From positions 28,033 through 92,032 of the forward strand of contig JAURCJ010000007.1 in assembly GCA_030828505.1 (NCBI GenBank): DNA of 64,000 nucleotides, in the 5' to 3' direction. Origin of the DNA: Alphaproteobacteria bacterium (GTDB lineage Bacteria > Pseudomonadota > Alphaproteobacteria > TMED109). Both the position numbers and the translations under genes were made by a program. The notes beneath the pieces were generated by a model. The model was not told the origin of the DNA, ran no database searches, and saw only the letters and a list, made by a program, of their open reading frames with translations. The stretch's first letter is position 1, and each line of letters begins with the position of its first letter. This document shows, piece by piece, positions 1 through 9,623 of this stretch.

Positions 1-964
1 ATCATTTAATACCAGTAGAATTGATAATTTATATCAAGACCCACATTCAGAAGATATAAAATTTCATTTGCATTATGGAGATATGACAGATGCAACTAAT
101 CTGATAGGTTTAATGCAAAAAATTAACCCAGACGAGGTATATAATTTAGCTGCTCAAAGTCATGTTCAGGTTAGTTTTGAAACTCCAGAATATACTGCTA
201 ATGCTGATGGTTTAGGTACACTTAGGTTATTAGAAGCTATTAAGTTATTAAATATGACAAAGAAAGTTAAATTTTATCAAGCTTCTACATCAGAATTATA
301 TGGAAATACTTCTAGTGTTCCTCAAAATGAAGATACTTTATTTTCTCCTAGATCTCCCTATGCCGCAGCTAAATTATATGCATATTGGATAACTGTTAAT
401 TATAGAGCGGCTTATAATATTTTTGCCTGTAATGGAATTTTATTTAACCATGAAAGTCCTATACGTGGAGAAACTTTTGTAACACGAAAGATAACAAGGG
501 CTGTTGCGGCTATTAAGTTAGGACTTCAAGAAAAATTATATATTGGTAATTTAGAGGCAAAGAGAGATTGGGGCCATGCTAAAGATTATGTTGAAGGAAT
601 GTGGATGATGTTGCAACAAAATAAAGCTGATGATTATGTTTTAGCTACAGGAGAAGCACATACTGTTAGAGAATTTATTGAGGTAGCATTTAAGAAAATT
701 AATGAGGATATTATTTGGACAGGTTCTGGTGTTCAAGAAAAAGGATTAAGTAAAAATAGTAAAAATGTTTTAATTGAAGTTGATGAAAGGTATTTTAGAC
801 CTACAGAAGTTAATTTTCTAATGGGAGACTCTTCAAAAGCCTATAAAATATTAGGCTGGAAAGCTCAAACTAAATTTGAAGACTTAGTCCACGAAATGGT
901 AAAAGAAGATTTAAAAACTGTAGGGTTAGAGCAGGAAACAAGGCGATTTGGAATTGATGGTTGA
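1..964 (+). CDS. gmd: GDP-mannose 4,6-dehydratase, 5'-truncated by window edge
   Basis: Converts GDP-D-mannose to GDP-4-keto-6-deoxymannose, the first step to GDP-L-fucose and related deoxysugars for surface glycans. The open frame runs in from the left edge: translation from base 2 gives [13 protein letters not shown], the region just after the Rossmann NAD(P) loop in this family, so the N-terminal 40 or so residues lie outside the window. The short-chain dehydrogenase signature is present: an STSELYG segment, then YAAAK with the catalytic Tyr and Lys near base 360, then the GMD-typical [16 protein letters not shown] stretch. The TTG at base 68 is an internal Leu codon, not a start. The stop overlaps the TTG start of fcl, so the two are translationally coupled. 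Identification is firm. Confidence 0.95.
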   Translation, partial: SFNTSRIDNLYQDPHSEDIKFHLHYGDMTDATNLIGLMQKINPDEVYNLAAQSHVQVSFETPEYTANADGLGTLRLLEAIKLLNMTKKVKFYQASTSELYGNTSSVPQNEDTLFSPRSPYAAAKLYAYWITVNYRAAYNIFACNGILFNHESPIRGETFVTRKITRAVAAIKLGLQEKLYIGNLEAKRDWGHAKDYVEGMWMMLQQNKADDYVLATGEAHTVREFIEVAFKKINEDIIWTGSGVQEKGLSKNSKNVLIEVDERYFRPTEVNFLMGDSSKAYKILGWKAQTKFEDLVHEMVKEDLKTVGLEQETRRFGIDG

Positions 965-1929
965 TAGAGTCTAAATCTTATAAATACTCATTAAAGGGAA
1001 AGCGTATTTTTGTTGCTGGTCATAACGGAATGGTTGGAAGTGCTTTAATTAGGCTTTTACAAAATATAGACTGTGAAATTTTAACGGTTACTTCAAAAAC
1101 TTTAGATCTTAAGAATAGTCCAGCTGTTAATAAATGGTTTAATAAAAATAAACCAGATACAGTCTTTATAGCTGCTGCAAAAGTCGGAGGTATTTTTGCA
1201 AATAGCACTTATCCTGCTGATTTTTTATTTGATAATTTAGCTATTCAAAATTCTATAATAGAAAATTCTTTTAAGCATAATGTAAAAAAACTTATGTTTC
1301 TAGGGTCAAGTTGTATCTACCCTAAAGATGCTAAGCAACCAATAAAAGAGGAATCTCTTCTTACAGGAGAATTAGAGCCTACGAATGAAGCTTATGCTAT
1401 AGCTAAAATTGCAGGTATTAAATTATGTCAATTTTATAGAAATCAACACGGTGTAGATTATATTTCTGTCATGCCTACTAATTTATATGGGCCAAGAGAT
1501 AATTTTCATCCTCAAAATAGTCATGTTGTAGCAGCTTTAATTTGTAAATTTCATGAAGCAGTAAAATTTAACAAAAAAGAAGTTATTTTATGGGGAACAG
1601 GAAAGCCATTAAGAGAGTTTATGCATGTAGATGATTTAGCAGAAGGACTTATATTTTTGATGGAAAATTATAGTGATGGTCAACATATTAACATAGGTTC
1701 AGGTAAAGAAATTTCCATTATTGAATTTGCTAATATGATAAAAAATATAGCTGGTTGGCAGGGGGCTATAAGATTTGATGATAGTTATCCAGATGGTATG
1801 TATAGAAAAGTTATGGATATCTCTAAAATTAATAATTTAGGATGGTGCTCTAAAATTAGTCTTAGAAATGGTTTGCAAGATGCATATAATTGGTTTTCTG
1901 AAAACTACGAAGATATTAATAAAAATTAA
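961..1929 (+). CDS. fcl: GDP-L-fucose synthase
   Basis: NADPH-dependent 3,5-epimerase/4-reductase that turns the gmd product into GDP-L-fucose. About 322 residues, normal for the family. The N-terminal Rossmann loop GHNGMVG lies at residues 20-26, the catalytic Tyr145-x-x-x-Lys149 is in the segment EAYAIAK, and the family hallmark LGSSCIYPK is at about 114-122. The start is TTG, sharing bases with the gmd stop (TTGA); no in-frame ATG occurs before the nucleotide-binding loop, so TTG is required. With gmd it forms a two-gene unit for making fucose donor, and the downstream gene is unrelated in sequence. Confidence 0.95.
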   Translation: MIESKSYKYSLKGKRIFVAGHNGMVGSALIRLLQNIDCEILTVTSKTLDLKNSPAVNKWFNKNKPDTVFIAAAKVGGIFANSTYPADFLFDNLAIQNSIIENSFKHNVKKLMFLGSSCIYPKDAKQPIKEESLLTGELEPTNEAYAIAKIAGIKLCQFYRNQHGVDYISVMPTNLYGPRDNFHPQNSHVVAALICKFHEAVKFNKKEVILWGTGKPLREFMHVDDLAEGLIFLMENYSDGQHINIGSGKEISIIEFANMIKNIAGWQGAIRFDDSYPDGMYRKVMDISKINNLGWCSKISLRNGLQDAYNWFSENYEDINKN

Positions 1930-2004
1930 TTTATATTAACTTGATCTAGTTTACTTATATAAAAGTAAAAAAAGTATAGTGCTTTTAAATTTTTGGAATT
2001 ATAC

Positions 2005-2430
2005 ATGATTGAGCCTTTATTATATCAAGTAAGAATATATTTTTCTTCTGAATTTACAGATATTTTCAGTAGTAAAGTTACTTCTAATAAAAAAGATGCT
2101 TTAGTATCAGTTTTAATAAAACACAAAGGTACTTTACTTAGTCAATACGACGGCTTTATGGGTTATGTATTAGAGGCTGAAAAAAATGGTATAGAAAATT
2201 ATCCATTGTATCAGTGGACTAAAGATTGTTTAGAGGTAAAGGAGAAGGTGCAAAAATATAAAAAATCTTTTACTATATATATAAATAATGAAGAAGTATA
2301 TAAAAAAGATTTGGCAGATAATATTGAAAAAGATTTATTAGAATTAGTTGATAAGGTAACAATTTTACGTATTAGTAAGCATGATACTAATCCTGAAAAT
2401 AATCCTCAACCACCTTCTAAATATAAATAA
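2005..2430 (+). CDS. Hypothetical protein, about 141 residues
   Basis: Not recognised. The chosen ATG is preceded by a GGA at a workable distance; an in-frame TTG four codons upstream is the alternative. The product is soluble by eye: no signal peptide or membrane segment. The first 60 residues look like mixed alpha/beta (a beta-strand LLYQVRIYFSSEF, then a helix and LLSQYDGFMGYVLEAEK). The middle is charged and probably helical, and the C-terminus is a Pro/Asn-rich tail (PENNPQPPSKYK). It follows fcl on the same strand after about 75 bases of A+T-rich DNA and faces the ogt operon. The regular codon use and clean frame support a real gene, but the role is unknown. Confidence 0.6.
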   Translation: MIEPLLYQVRIYFSSEFTDIFSSKVTSNKKDALVSVLIKHKGTLLSQYDGFMGYVLEAEKNGIENYPLYQWTKDCLEVKEKVQKYKKSFTIYINNEEVYKKDLADNIEKDLLELVDKVTILRISKHDTNPENNPQPPSKYK

Positions 2431-2575
2431 TTAGTGATATGTATAGTTATGAATAAATATATTAAAACAGAATGTGGATTAAATAAATATGAAGACCTTA
2501 AGGTCAATAAAACTATTTTAGGTAAAATACGTTTTTATTGGTTTATAATAATAGCAAGTATAAGAGATAAAATAC

Positions 2576-3037
2576 TTAAATTTTAATTTTTTCAATTTTT
2601 AGTAATCTTTTCTTAGTATTAACTCCTCCTATAGCAGAAAAGCCAGTTAATGCTCCTTTATTAGATATGACCCGGTGACAAGGTATTACTATTAATATAG
2701 GGTTTTTTCCACAAGCATTTCCTATCGCTCTTGGCGATGTTTTAAGTAAAACAGATAATTTCAAATAAGATATAGTTATGCCATAAGGTATAAGAGATAA
2801 TTGCTTCCATACTTTTTTTTGGAAATTAGTACCATGAGGATTAATTAAAATATCAAATATAGTTCTTCTACCTGATAAATAGTCTTCTATTTGATTTTTT
2901 GATTTGTTTAATATTAATGAATTTGAATGTTTTATTTTATGTTCTGTGAAATCTATTGAAACAACTTCTTCTTTTTTAGATACTATTTTTATGTTGCCTA
3001 AAGATGTATTAAAAATTATTTCATCTTCTATTAGCAT
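2576..3037 (-). CDS. ogt: Methylated-DNA--protein-cysteine methyltransferase
   Basis: Suicide repair protein that moves the methyl group of O6-methylguanine (or O4-methylthymine) to its own cysteine. The 153-residue single-domain form lacks the AraC-like part of Ada. The active-site motif IPCHRV has the acceptor Cys120, preceded by the helix-turn-helix region with TSPRAIGNACGKNP, which carries the arginine finger and the DNA-binding helix. It is the last gene of a leftward run bioF-bioD-trhO-gst-ogt with a 9-base gap from the GST, so it is probably co-transcribed. Nothing points to inducible Ada-type control. Confidence 0.92.
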   Translation of the reverse strand: MLIEDEIIFNTSLGNIKIVSKKEEVVSIDFTEHKIKHSNSLILNKSKNQIEDYLSGRRTIFDILINPHGTNFQKKVWKQLSLIPYGITISYLKLSVLLKTSPRAIGNACGKNPILIVIPCHRVISNKGALTGFSAIGGVNTKKRLLKIEKIKI

Positions 3038-3046
3038 TATTTTTAC

Positions 3047-3721
3047 TCAATTTAGTCCAAAATATACAGGTGAGTCATTGTTTTTCCAAGGCTTATTTTT
3101 TATCATAATTTGGTTAAATATATCCCATTCTGAAAACCTAATTACCCAGGAGTGCACTTTTTTACAAGGCATTTCGTCATCAAACCATTTAATATCTGCT
3201 ATTCTGTATTGTCTTATAAATGGCAAAATTGCTATATCTAAAAAACTTGGAGTATCATTAAATAACCATATAGTGTTATTTTTATCTAGGTGATTTTCTA
3301 AAATATATAAAATTTTTAATGCTTCATCTCGATGTATTTCTTTTGCTTGAATGCCGTCACTGGCATCATAACGAGTATTATATTTATATCGATCTAGGTG
3401 AAATTTAAAATTATTATCAAACATATTTAATACTTTATTATGTATTTCAATATTATCATTTTTAGATTTTTTTAAATTAAATTGATCATTAATATTAACA
3501 GCCCAATTCATAATATCTAGACTTTCTTCTAGGATAGTTCCATCATTTAGTTGTAAAACAGGCACAGTTGCTTTAGGTGAGATATCCCTCATTTCTTGAG
3601 GAATATCCCTTAATATAACTTCTCTTAATTGTACCTCTATCCGGCACAGTTTAATAAATATTCGAGCTCGCATGGCATAGGGGCACCTTCTAAAGGAATA
3701 TAAGATAGGTTTTTTATTCAT
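3047..3721 (-). CDS. Glutathione S-transferase family protein (Grx2/GST-like)
   Basis: A thioredoxin-fold N-terminal domain with RRCPYAMRAR at residues 11-20 (Cys13, a CPYA variant of the CPYC site of glutaredoxin-2-like GSTs), cis-Pro segment ATVPVLQL, and the glutathione-anchoring EES at about 65-67. It is followed by an all-helical C-terminal domain with the usual SFLDIAILPFIRQ capping region. At 224 residues it fits a glutathione-dependent oxidoreductase or transferase; the substrate cannot be told. Its start overlaps the end of trhO by 8 bases, which implies translational coupling. This family member is commonly adjacent to trhO in proteobacteria, though the reason is not established. 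Confidence 0.85.
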   Translation of the reverse strand: MNKKPILYSFRRCPYAMRARIFIKLCRIEVQLREVILRDIPQEMRDISPKATVPVLQLNDGTILEESLDIMNWAVNINDQFNLKKSKNDNIEIHNKVLNMFDNNFKFHLDRYKYNTRYDASDGIQAKEIHRDEALKILYILENHLDKNNTIWLFNDTPSFLDIAILPFIRQYRIADIKWFDDEMPCKKVHSWVIRFSEWDIFNQIMIKNKPWKNNDSPVYFGLN

Positions 3722-4676
3722 TATTATTCCTTATTTTATTTGATTCAGCTTTAGGTTTACTACCTATGTGCTTTTCCCCCCTTTTTAGTGCTAAATCTAT
3801 TTGCTTCTGTCTATCTGCATACCTTTTTTTACTTTCTTCACTTTTTTTATCATGACAATATTTACAGGAAACACCATGTATGTATGTTGCTAATTTTGTG
3901 TCTTCATGCTTAAGGGGCATTCGGCACCCATGGCACATAACATAACTTCCAGGTTTTAATTCCTCAGCAACGGAAACTCTTTGATCAAATACAAAACATT
4001 CACCATCCCATAAGCTATTACTCTTAGGAACATTTTCTAAGTATGTTAATATCCCTCCTTTTAAATGAGAAACGTTTGTGAACCCTTTTTGTACTAAGTA
4101 AGATGTAGATTTCTCACATCTTATACCTCCAGTGCAAAACATAGCTATTTTTTTATTCTTATAATTTTTATCTTTAGTTTCTAAGTTATTTTTAATCCAT
4201 TCTGGGAGGTCCCGGAAACTTTTAGTTTTAGGATTAATAGAACCTTTAAATGTCCCTATAGAAACTTCATATTCATTTCTAGTATCAATTAAAATTGTAT
4301 TAGGGTCTGAGATAAATTCATTCCACTCCGTTGGTTCAATGTACTTACCAATATATTTATTTGGATCAACCTCAGTATTACCTATTGTTACTATTTCTTT
4401 TTTGAGTCTGACTTTCATTCTATTAAAAGAGTCTTTTTCAGCATATGAATATTTTGGTTCTATATCAGAAAAATTTTCATCCATTTTAAATTTTATTAGG
4501 AATTTGCCTATATTACTATGAGAACCTTCAATAGTACCATTAATACCTTCAGTTGCTAATAATATAGTTCCTTTAATATCGTATTTATTACAAATATTTT
4601 CTATTCTTAATTTTATATTTTCTAAATTTAATATTTTTACAAATTTATAAAATGATATAATACAAATATTATTCAT
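3714..4676 (-). CDS. trhO: tRNA U34 hydroxylase, rhodanese family (TrhO/YceA)
   Basis: Oxygen-dependent hydroxylation of uridine-34 in tRNA, giving 5-hydroxyuridine, the precursor of cmo5U/mcmo5U wobble bases. 320 residues. The N-terminal UPF0176 domain includes the family segment LLATEGINGTIEG; the rhodanese domain includes IDTRNEYE and the active loop CTGGIRC with Cys181 and Cys187. The C-terminal part has two CxxC pairs (CHGC and CKYC), likely structural, and a basic tail. It lies 34 bases after bioD on the same strand and overlaps the GST. A link to biotin synthesis is not implied by function; they seem to share only a transcript. Confidence 0.92.
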   Translation of the reverse strand: MNNICIISFYKFVKILNLENIKLRIENICNKYDIKGTILLATEGINGTIEGSHSNIGKFLIKFKMDENFSDIEPKYSYAEKDSFNRMKVRLKKEIVTIGNTEVDPNKYIGKYIEPTEWNEFISDPNTILIDTRNEYEVSIGTFKGSINPKTKSFRDLPEWIKNNLETKDKNYKNKKIAMFCTGGIRCEKSTSYLVQKGFTNVSHLKGGILTYLENVPKSNSLWDGECFVFDQRVSVAEELKPGSYVMCHGCRMPLKHEDTKLATYIHGVSCKYCHDKKSEESKKRYADRQKQIDLALKRGEKHIGSKPKAESNKIRNNNE

Positions 4677-4710
4677 CTGAGTAACTCCTGATAAAATAAT
4701 TTATATAAAA

Positions 4711-5379
4711 TTATAAATAATTCAAAATTTTATCTACTTTTTTAGATTCAAAATCATTTCTTTTAAAATAAATTATAGGAGTATTTTTAATATAGTTTTC
4801 AAGAGATTTTAAAGTTTTTTCACAACCTACATCATTAACATCACTCTGCATCATAACAATAGAACTAATATTTACATTATGTATATTTAAAATTTTATAA
4901 GCATTAAGAGTATGACTTATACTTCCTAGGTAAGAGCCTATGGTTAATATAACAGGAATATTTAGACTAGTAATTAGGTCCATGATTGTATAGTTATTAT
5001 TTATTGGAACCATAGTTCCACCCACACCTTCAATTAAGTTAAAATCATGCATATCATTGTTAATACTATTCTTGCAAAAGGTACATAAATCTTCGAATTG
5101 TATATATCTATCTTCATTTTTTGCTGCCATGTCTGGAGATAGAGGGTCTTTAAACCTCCATGGAGATATTTTATCTATATTAGTTGACGAACTGTTTAAG
5201 GCTTTTAAAATAATTCCTGTATCTGTCTCATACAAATTATTAAGGTCGAAGCCGCTGATTATAGGTTTGATAGCATTCACTTTTAAGTTTAATTTAATGG
5301 CTCTCTTAATAAGCATTATTGTTAAAAATGTTTTTCCTATATCAGTGCCTGTACTAGTAATAAAAACATTTTTTTTCAT
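4711..5379 (-). CDS. bioD: Dethiobiotin synthetase
   Basis: ATP-dependent carboxylation of 7,8-diaminopelargonic acid (DAPA) to dethiobiotin, the penultimate step of biotin synthesis. The P-loop GTDIGKT at residues 11-17 follows an ITSTG strand; the DAPA-binding Lys is in AIKPI and the conserved EGVGG segment lies mid-protein. 222 residues, the usual size. It follows bioF by only 7 bases and is clearly in the same operon. ATG start. The C-terminus is slightly divergent and Lys/Asn-rich, as across this A+T-rich genome. Confidence 0.93.
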   Translation of the reverse strand: MKKNVFITSTGTDIGKTFLTIMLIKRAIKLNLKVNAIKPIISGFDLNNLYETDTGIILKALNSSSTNIDKISPWRFKDPLSPDMAAKNEDRYIQFEDLCTFCKNSINNDMHDFNLIEGVGGTMVPINNNYTIMDLITSLNIPVILTIGSYLGSISHTLNAYKILNIHNVNISSIVMMQSDVNDVGCEKTLKSLENYIKNTPIIYFKRNDFESKKVDKILNYL

Positions 5380-5386
5380 AATCAGT

Positions 5387-6541
5387 TCAATCTTTAAATA
5401 AATTTCTAGAAACTTGGGCTAATTTTTTAATATCCTTTTTCTTATGAACAGAGGAAAATGTAAACCTTAATCTTGAGGTGTTTTTAGGAACTGTAGGTGG
5501 TCTAATAGCACCAATATAATATCCATGATTTTCAAATATTTTTGATGCTTTGATAGTATGTCTTTCATCATAAAGAATTTTTGATACTATAGAAGATTCA
5601 GGTGTGGGTAAACCAGCATTTTTACAAAATAACTTAGCATGTTCATATGGTATTTTTGTTAAGTCAGGTTTTTTTATAATTATTTTAAGAGCTTTTAATG
5701 ATGCGGCTAAAGTACCTGGTGGAAGTCCTGTTGTATAAATCAAGCTTCTAGCTTTACTATGTAATAATTTTATAATTGTTTTAGGAGCTGTAACAAAACC
5801 TCCATAACTTCCAATGGCTTTTGATAATGTCCCCATTTGAATTAATACCTCTGGTACTGGGTTAAATTCATGTAGTGATCCTCTACCTTGACCTAAAACC
5901 CCAAAACCATGAGCATCATCCAAAATAATGGAGGCATCATATTTATTTGCGAGCATAGCTAATTCTCTAATTTTACCTCTATCTCCATCCATACTAAAGA
6001 CACCCTCAGTAAATATAAAGCAGTGAAAAAAATTATTTCTGTGTTTTTTTAGGAGTGATTCTAGATGATTAGCATCATTATGCTTAAATTTTATAGATTT
6101 AGCATTAGATAATTTCAGCCCTATATTTGTAGATGAATGGCTTAATTCATCATATAATAATAGATCTTTACTAGAAGTTAAAGCTGGAATTATTCCTGCA
6201 TTAGTAAGAAACCCGCTTCCAAAAACGCAAGCAGACTCTGATTTTTTATATTTAGCTAATAAATTTTCTAATTCTTCATATAATGGGTTATTTCCAGAAA
6301 CTAGTCTTGATGCTCCTGAGCCTGAGCCATACTTTTTAGTAGCCTTAATACTCTCATTAATTACTTCCTTATTTTTACTAAGACCAAGATAATCGTTGCA
6401 ACTAAAAGAAATCAGTTGTTTTTTATTCCTTATAACATTTAAATCATTATCTCTCCTAGTCGTTACTAAATTTCTTGCCTGCGATAATTTACTTATATCA
6501 GACAGTTTATTTTTATAGAGAGAAATTATTTTACTATTCAT
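5387..6541 (-). CDS. bioF: 8-amino-7-oxononanoate synthase
   Basis: PLP-dependent condensation of pimeloyl-ACP/CoA with L-alanine, the first dedicated step in the assembly of the biotin rings. 384 residues. The PLP lysine is Lys241 in the segment MGTLSKAIGSYGG; the pyridine-nitrogen Asp and stacking His are in LDDAHGFG (Asp209, His211). The N-terminal YLGLS and SGSGASRL segments are typical of this alpha-oxoamine synthase rather than of Kbl or HemA; context (bioD, bioB, bioA) decides. The start faces bioB across a 47-base divergent gap, which must hold both promoters. The pimelate-precursor genes bioC/bioH or substitutes are not in the window. Confidence 0.94.
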   Translation of the reverse strand: MNSKIISLYKNKLSDISKLSQARNLVTTRRDNDLNVIRNKKQLISFSCNDYLGLSKNKEVINESIKATKKYGSGSGASRLVSGNNPLYEELENLLAKYKKSESACVFGSGFLTNAGIIPALTSSKDLLLYDELSHSSTNIGLKLSNAKSIKFKHNDANHLESLLKKHRNNFFHCFIFTEGVFSMDGDRGKIRELAMLANKYDASIILDDAHGFGVLGQGRGSLHEFNPVPEVLIQMGTLSKAIGSYGGFVTAPKTIIKLLHSKARSLIYTTGLPPGTLAASLKALKIIIKKPDLTKIPYEHAKLFCKNAGLPTPESSIVSKILYDERHTIKASKIFENHGYYIGAIRPPTVPKNTSRLRFTFSSVHKKKDIKKLAQVSRNLFKD

Positions 6542-6588
6542 ATCATTTCTTACTTGCTCAATATTTTAATAATACTATATTAGCCATT

Positions 6589-7593
6589 ATGAATAAAATA
6601 TATAACAATAATTCAATTTTAAGACATAATTGGACTGTAAAAGAAGCTAAAGCTATAATAGATATGCCATTATTAGATTTAGTATATCAGGCTCAGACTA
6701 TTCATAGAAGTAATTTTCCAAAAAATGAAATTCAAAAAAGTAAATTATTGAGTATTAAAACAGGTTCTTGTCCTGAAGATTGTTCTTATTGCTCTCAAAG
6801 TGCGCATCATAATGTTGACTTAAAAAAAGAACCTTTAATCTCTCTAGAAGAAGTAGTTAAAGCTGCAGAAGATGCAGTAAAAGAAGGTGCAACTAGATTT
6901 TGTATGGGAGCAGCTTGGAGAGGGCCAACAGATAAAAATATAGATCAAGTTTGCAAAATGGTGGAAGTAGTAAATGATTTAGGTTTAGAAAGCTGTGTAA
7001 CTCTGGGTATGCTAAAAGATGGGCATGCTGAAAAGTTAGCTAATGCAGGACTAAATTATTATAATCATAATATTGATACATCTGAAGAGTTTTATAATTC
7101 CATTATAACAACTAGAAATTTTTCTGATAGAATAGATACTTTAGGTAAAGTTAGAAACGCTGGAGTTAAAGTATGTTCTGGAGGTATTATAGGTATGGGC
7201 GAAACAAGATATGATCGATCAGAAATGTTAAGGACTTTATCTAACTTAGATCAACATCCTGAAAGCGTTCCTATTAATATGTTAATCAGAATCCCTGGAA
7301 CACCTCTTGGAGATGTTGAGTCATTAAGCCATATAGAGTTAGTAAGAACAATAGCTTTAGCCAGAATAATGATGCCATTATCTACTGTTAGGTTATCAGC
7401 TGGTAGAGCAGAAATGTCAGATTCAACACAAGCTTTATGTTTTCTAGCTGGGGCAAGTTCAATATTTTTAGGAGATGTATTACTTACAGCTGATAACCCT
7501 GGTACAGATAAAGATTCTAGGATGTTAGATGATTTTGGTCTTACTGGTGAAACTAAGATTACCTTTAAAGAGGTAATAAAAGAAGTATCCTAA
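6589..7593 (+). CDS. bioB: Biotin synthase
   Basis: Radical SAM enzyme that inserts sulfur into dethiobiotin; it uses one [4Fe-4S] and one sacrificial [2Fe-2S] cluster and releases 5'-deoxyadenosine. The CxxxCxxC motif is at Cys61-Cys65-Cys68 in the segment TGSCPEDCSYCSQS; downstream GGIIGMGET and the RLSAGR Arg/Cys cluster-2 region are intact. 334 residues. A longer frame reaches back into the bioF coding region, but the ATG used here (reading MNKIYNN) is the sensible start, as the extra residues are antisense to bioF. Followed after 4 bases by bioA. The 5'-deoxyadenosine it makes would feed the salvage genes at 29444-32199. Confidence 0.95.
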   Translation: MNKIYNNNSILRHNWTVKEAKAIIDMPLLDLVYQAQTIHRSNFPKNEIQKSKLLSIKTGSCPEDCSYCSQSAHHNVDLKKEPLISLEEVVKAAEDAVKEGATRFCMGAAWRGPTDKNIDQVCKMVEVVNDLGLESCVTLGMLKDGHAEKLANAGLNYYNHNIDTSEEFYNSIITTRNFSDRIDTLGKVRNAGVKVCSGGIIGMGETRYDRSEMLRTLSNLDQHPESVPINMLIRIPGTPLGDVESLSHIELVRTIALARIMMPLSTVRLSAGRAEMSDSTQALCFLAGASSIFLGDVLLTADNPGTDKDSRMLDDFGLTGETKITFKEVIKEVS

Positions 7594-7597
7594 TATT

Positions 7598-8860
7598 TTG
7601 AATAACCCTCATCCAAATCTGTGGTATCCATATGCGCAAATGAAGCATTTGGATTATGTCCCAAAAGCTATAAAAACTCTAGGGTCAGAAATAACTTTAG
7701 AAAATAATAAAGTCCTTATAGACGGTGTTTCCTCATGGTGGACAGCATGTCATGGATATAATCATCCAGAAATAATTAATGCAATGAGTAAACAGCTTAA
7801 TGATATGCCTCATATTATGTTTGGAGGTTTCACACACAATCCTGCTGAAGAGCTGGCGACAAATTTAAAATCATTACTTCCGTCTATTTATAATCATTTC
7901 TTTTTTGTAGACTCTGGTTCAGTAGCAGTTGAAGTTTCAATGAAGATGGCTATACAATATTGGACTAATAAAAACAGGCCAAATAAGAGAAAATTTTTAA
8001 GTTTCAAGAATGGTTACCATGGAGATACTTTAGGTGCAATGTCTATTTGTGACCCTGAAGAAGGTATGCATTCTTTATTTAAGAGTTATGTACCAGAACA
8101 ATTAAATATTGATGTGCCAATTAATGATAGAACAAAAGAGAACTTCAAGAACGTTATAATCAATAATAAAGAAGATTTAGCTGCAATTATTATTGAGCCA
8201 TTAATTCAGTGTGCAGGAGGTTTTAAATTTCATGATGATAATACATTAAAATTTATTAGTGATATTGCAAATGATAATAATATTCTATTTATAGTTGACG
8301 AAATAGCTACTGGATTCGGGAGAACGGGGGCTATGTTTGCATTTGAAAATAGTAATATAAAACCAGATATAATATGTTTAGGTAAAGCATTAACTGGTGG
8401 ATCAATATCTTTAGCTGGTGTTGTGTCAACTGACCTTATATACGATGCATTCTTATCAGACAGAGAAGAAGATGCTCTGATGCATGGACCAACATATATG
8501 TCCAATCCTCTAGCATGTGCAGCTGCAAATGCGTCATTAGAATTATTTAAAAATAAACCTAGACTATTACAGGTAAAAAACATTGAGCAAACACTTTCAA
8601 AAGGTTTATTACAGTGTAAGGATTTTACATCAGTTATAGATGTGAGGGTTAAAGGGGCTTTAGGAGTTATTCAAGTAAAAGAGTTAAATAAATTAAATTG
8701 GTTAAGAAAAAGATTTGTTGAAGAAGGCGTTTGGATTAGACCATTTCTAGATGTAATTTATTTAATGCCTTCATTTACAATATCAGATAAAAATTTATAT
8801 AAACTAATTGCAGCATTATTAAAAATAATCCCAGAGTGGGAATATGAGTCTAAAAAATAA
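7598..8860 (+). CDS. bioA: Adenosylmethionine--8-amino-7-oxononanoate aminotransferase
   Basis: PLP aminotransferase that makes DAPA from the bioF product with S-adenosylmethionine as the unusual amino donor. 420 residues. The conserved N-terminal LWYPYAQMK (binding-site Trp/Tyr) requires the TTG start, because the first ATG falls inside this motif. PLP contacts: SGSVAVEVSMKMA, FIVDEIATGFGRTG with Asp234, and Lys263 in LGKALTGG. Placed 4 bases behind bioB, so bioB-bioA form a rightward operon opposite bioF-bioD. Class III transaminase membership is certain, and the biotin context makes the call firm. Confidence 0.94.
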   Translation: MNNPHPNLWYPYAQMKHLDYVPKAIKTLGSEITLENNKVLIDGVSSWWTACHGYNHPEIINAMSKQLNDMPHIMFGGFTHNPAEELATNLKSLLPSIYNHFFFVDSGSVAVEVSMKMAIQYWTNKNRPNKRKFLSFKNGYHGDTLGAMSICDPEEGMHSLFKSYVPEQLNIDVPINDRTKENFKNVIINNKEDLAAIIIEPLIQCAGGFKFHDDNTLKFISDIANDNNILFIVDEIATGFGRTGAMFAFENSNIKPDIICLGKALTGGSISLAGVVSTDLIYDAFLSDREEDALMHGPTYMSNPLACAAANASLELFKNKPRLLQVKNIEQTLSKGLLQCKDFTSVIDVRVKGALGVIQVKELNKLNWLRKRFVEEGVWIRPFLDVIYLMPSFTISDKNLYKLIAALLKIIPEWEYESKK

Positions 8861-8876
8861 TTAAAGTTAAATATAT

Positions 8877-9557
8877 ATGAAATATGATTTTAATATTATT
8901 ATAAAAAGAACTAATAGACTTAAAACTATATCATTGAAAATTAAAAACCAACAAGTAGTTATATCTGCACCTAAATTTGTTTTAGATAATGAAATTGATA
9001 GCATAATAGAAAAGAAAATAAATTGGATAAAAAACAAGTTAGCTTTAGATGAAGCTAACTTATCCATAATCAGAAGGTATGAAAATGGTGATAAATTTTT
9101 ATATTTAGGTTCTGAGTATTCATTAAATATAAAAAAATCTAATGAAGATAATGTTTATATAGATAAGAACAATATCATTGTAGAGGTAATCAATCATATA
9201 AATAAAGATAATATAAAAAACAATATTAAAAATTGGTACATTAAAGAATCAAAGAAATATATAATAAAAACAAATAGTTATTACGAAATTCTTATAGGAG
9301 ATTCAGCAAAAAAAATAGTGTTCGGTGAATATAAAAGTAAATGGGGTAGTTGTAATTCAAAAAAAACCATCTCTTATGATTGGCGTATAATCATGGCTCC
9401 ACTAGAAGTAATTCATTATTTAATAATACATGAATTATGTCATATAAAACAACCAAACCACTCAAGAAATTTTTGGAGTCACGTAGAAAAATATATGAGT
9501 GATTATAAAGTTCAAAAAAAATGGCTAAAATTAAATTCTCATAAACTATATTTATAA
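8877..9557 (+). CDS. YgjP/WLM-type M48 metallopeptidase-like protein (DUF45)
   Basis: Predicted soluble zinc metalloprotease. The metal motif HELCH (His185, Glu186, His189) is followed by the family pattern KQPNHSRNFW with the third ligand region, and preceded by the KWGSC segment (residues about 155-159) typical of the YgjP/COG1451 family. 226 residues, full length. It starts 16 bases after bioA and could be read through from it. No signal peptide, so it acts in the cytoplasm; the physiological substrate of this family is not established. Confidence 0.88.
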   Translation: MKYDFNIIIKRTNRLKTISLKIKNQQVVISAPKFVLDNEIDSIIEKKINWIKNKLALDEANLSIIRRYENGDKFLYLGSEYSLNIKKSNEDNVYIDKNNIIVEVINHINKDNIKNNIKNWYIKESKKYIIKTNSYYEILIGDSAKKIVFGEYKSKWGSCNSKKTISYDWRIIMAPLEVIHYLIIHELCHIKQPNHSRNFWSHVEKYMSDYKVQKKWLKLNSHKLYL

Positions 9558-9623
9558 TATTTTTTAAATATTTAATGCATAAATATGTATATTGATTACT
9601 ATGGTAGGACTTACATTTAAATT

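Noticed and set aside
2494..2505. 12-base perfect palindrome GACCTTAAGGTC between convergent genes
   Set aside because: No loop or U-tract, so it is not a convincing terminator, and a single 12-mer palindrome is weak evidence for a protein site.
2449..2586. A 45-codon rightward open frame between the unknown protein and ogt
   Set aside because: No SD, overlaps the ogt 3' end, and the composition is what random A+T-rich DNA would give; probably chance.
6475..6588. 38-residue N-terminal extension of BioB
   Set aside because: It would run antisense through the bioF start, has no family support, and leaves no room for either promoter.
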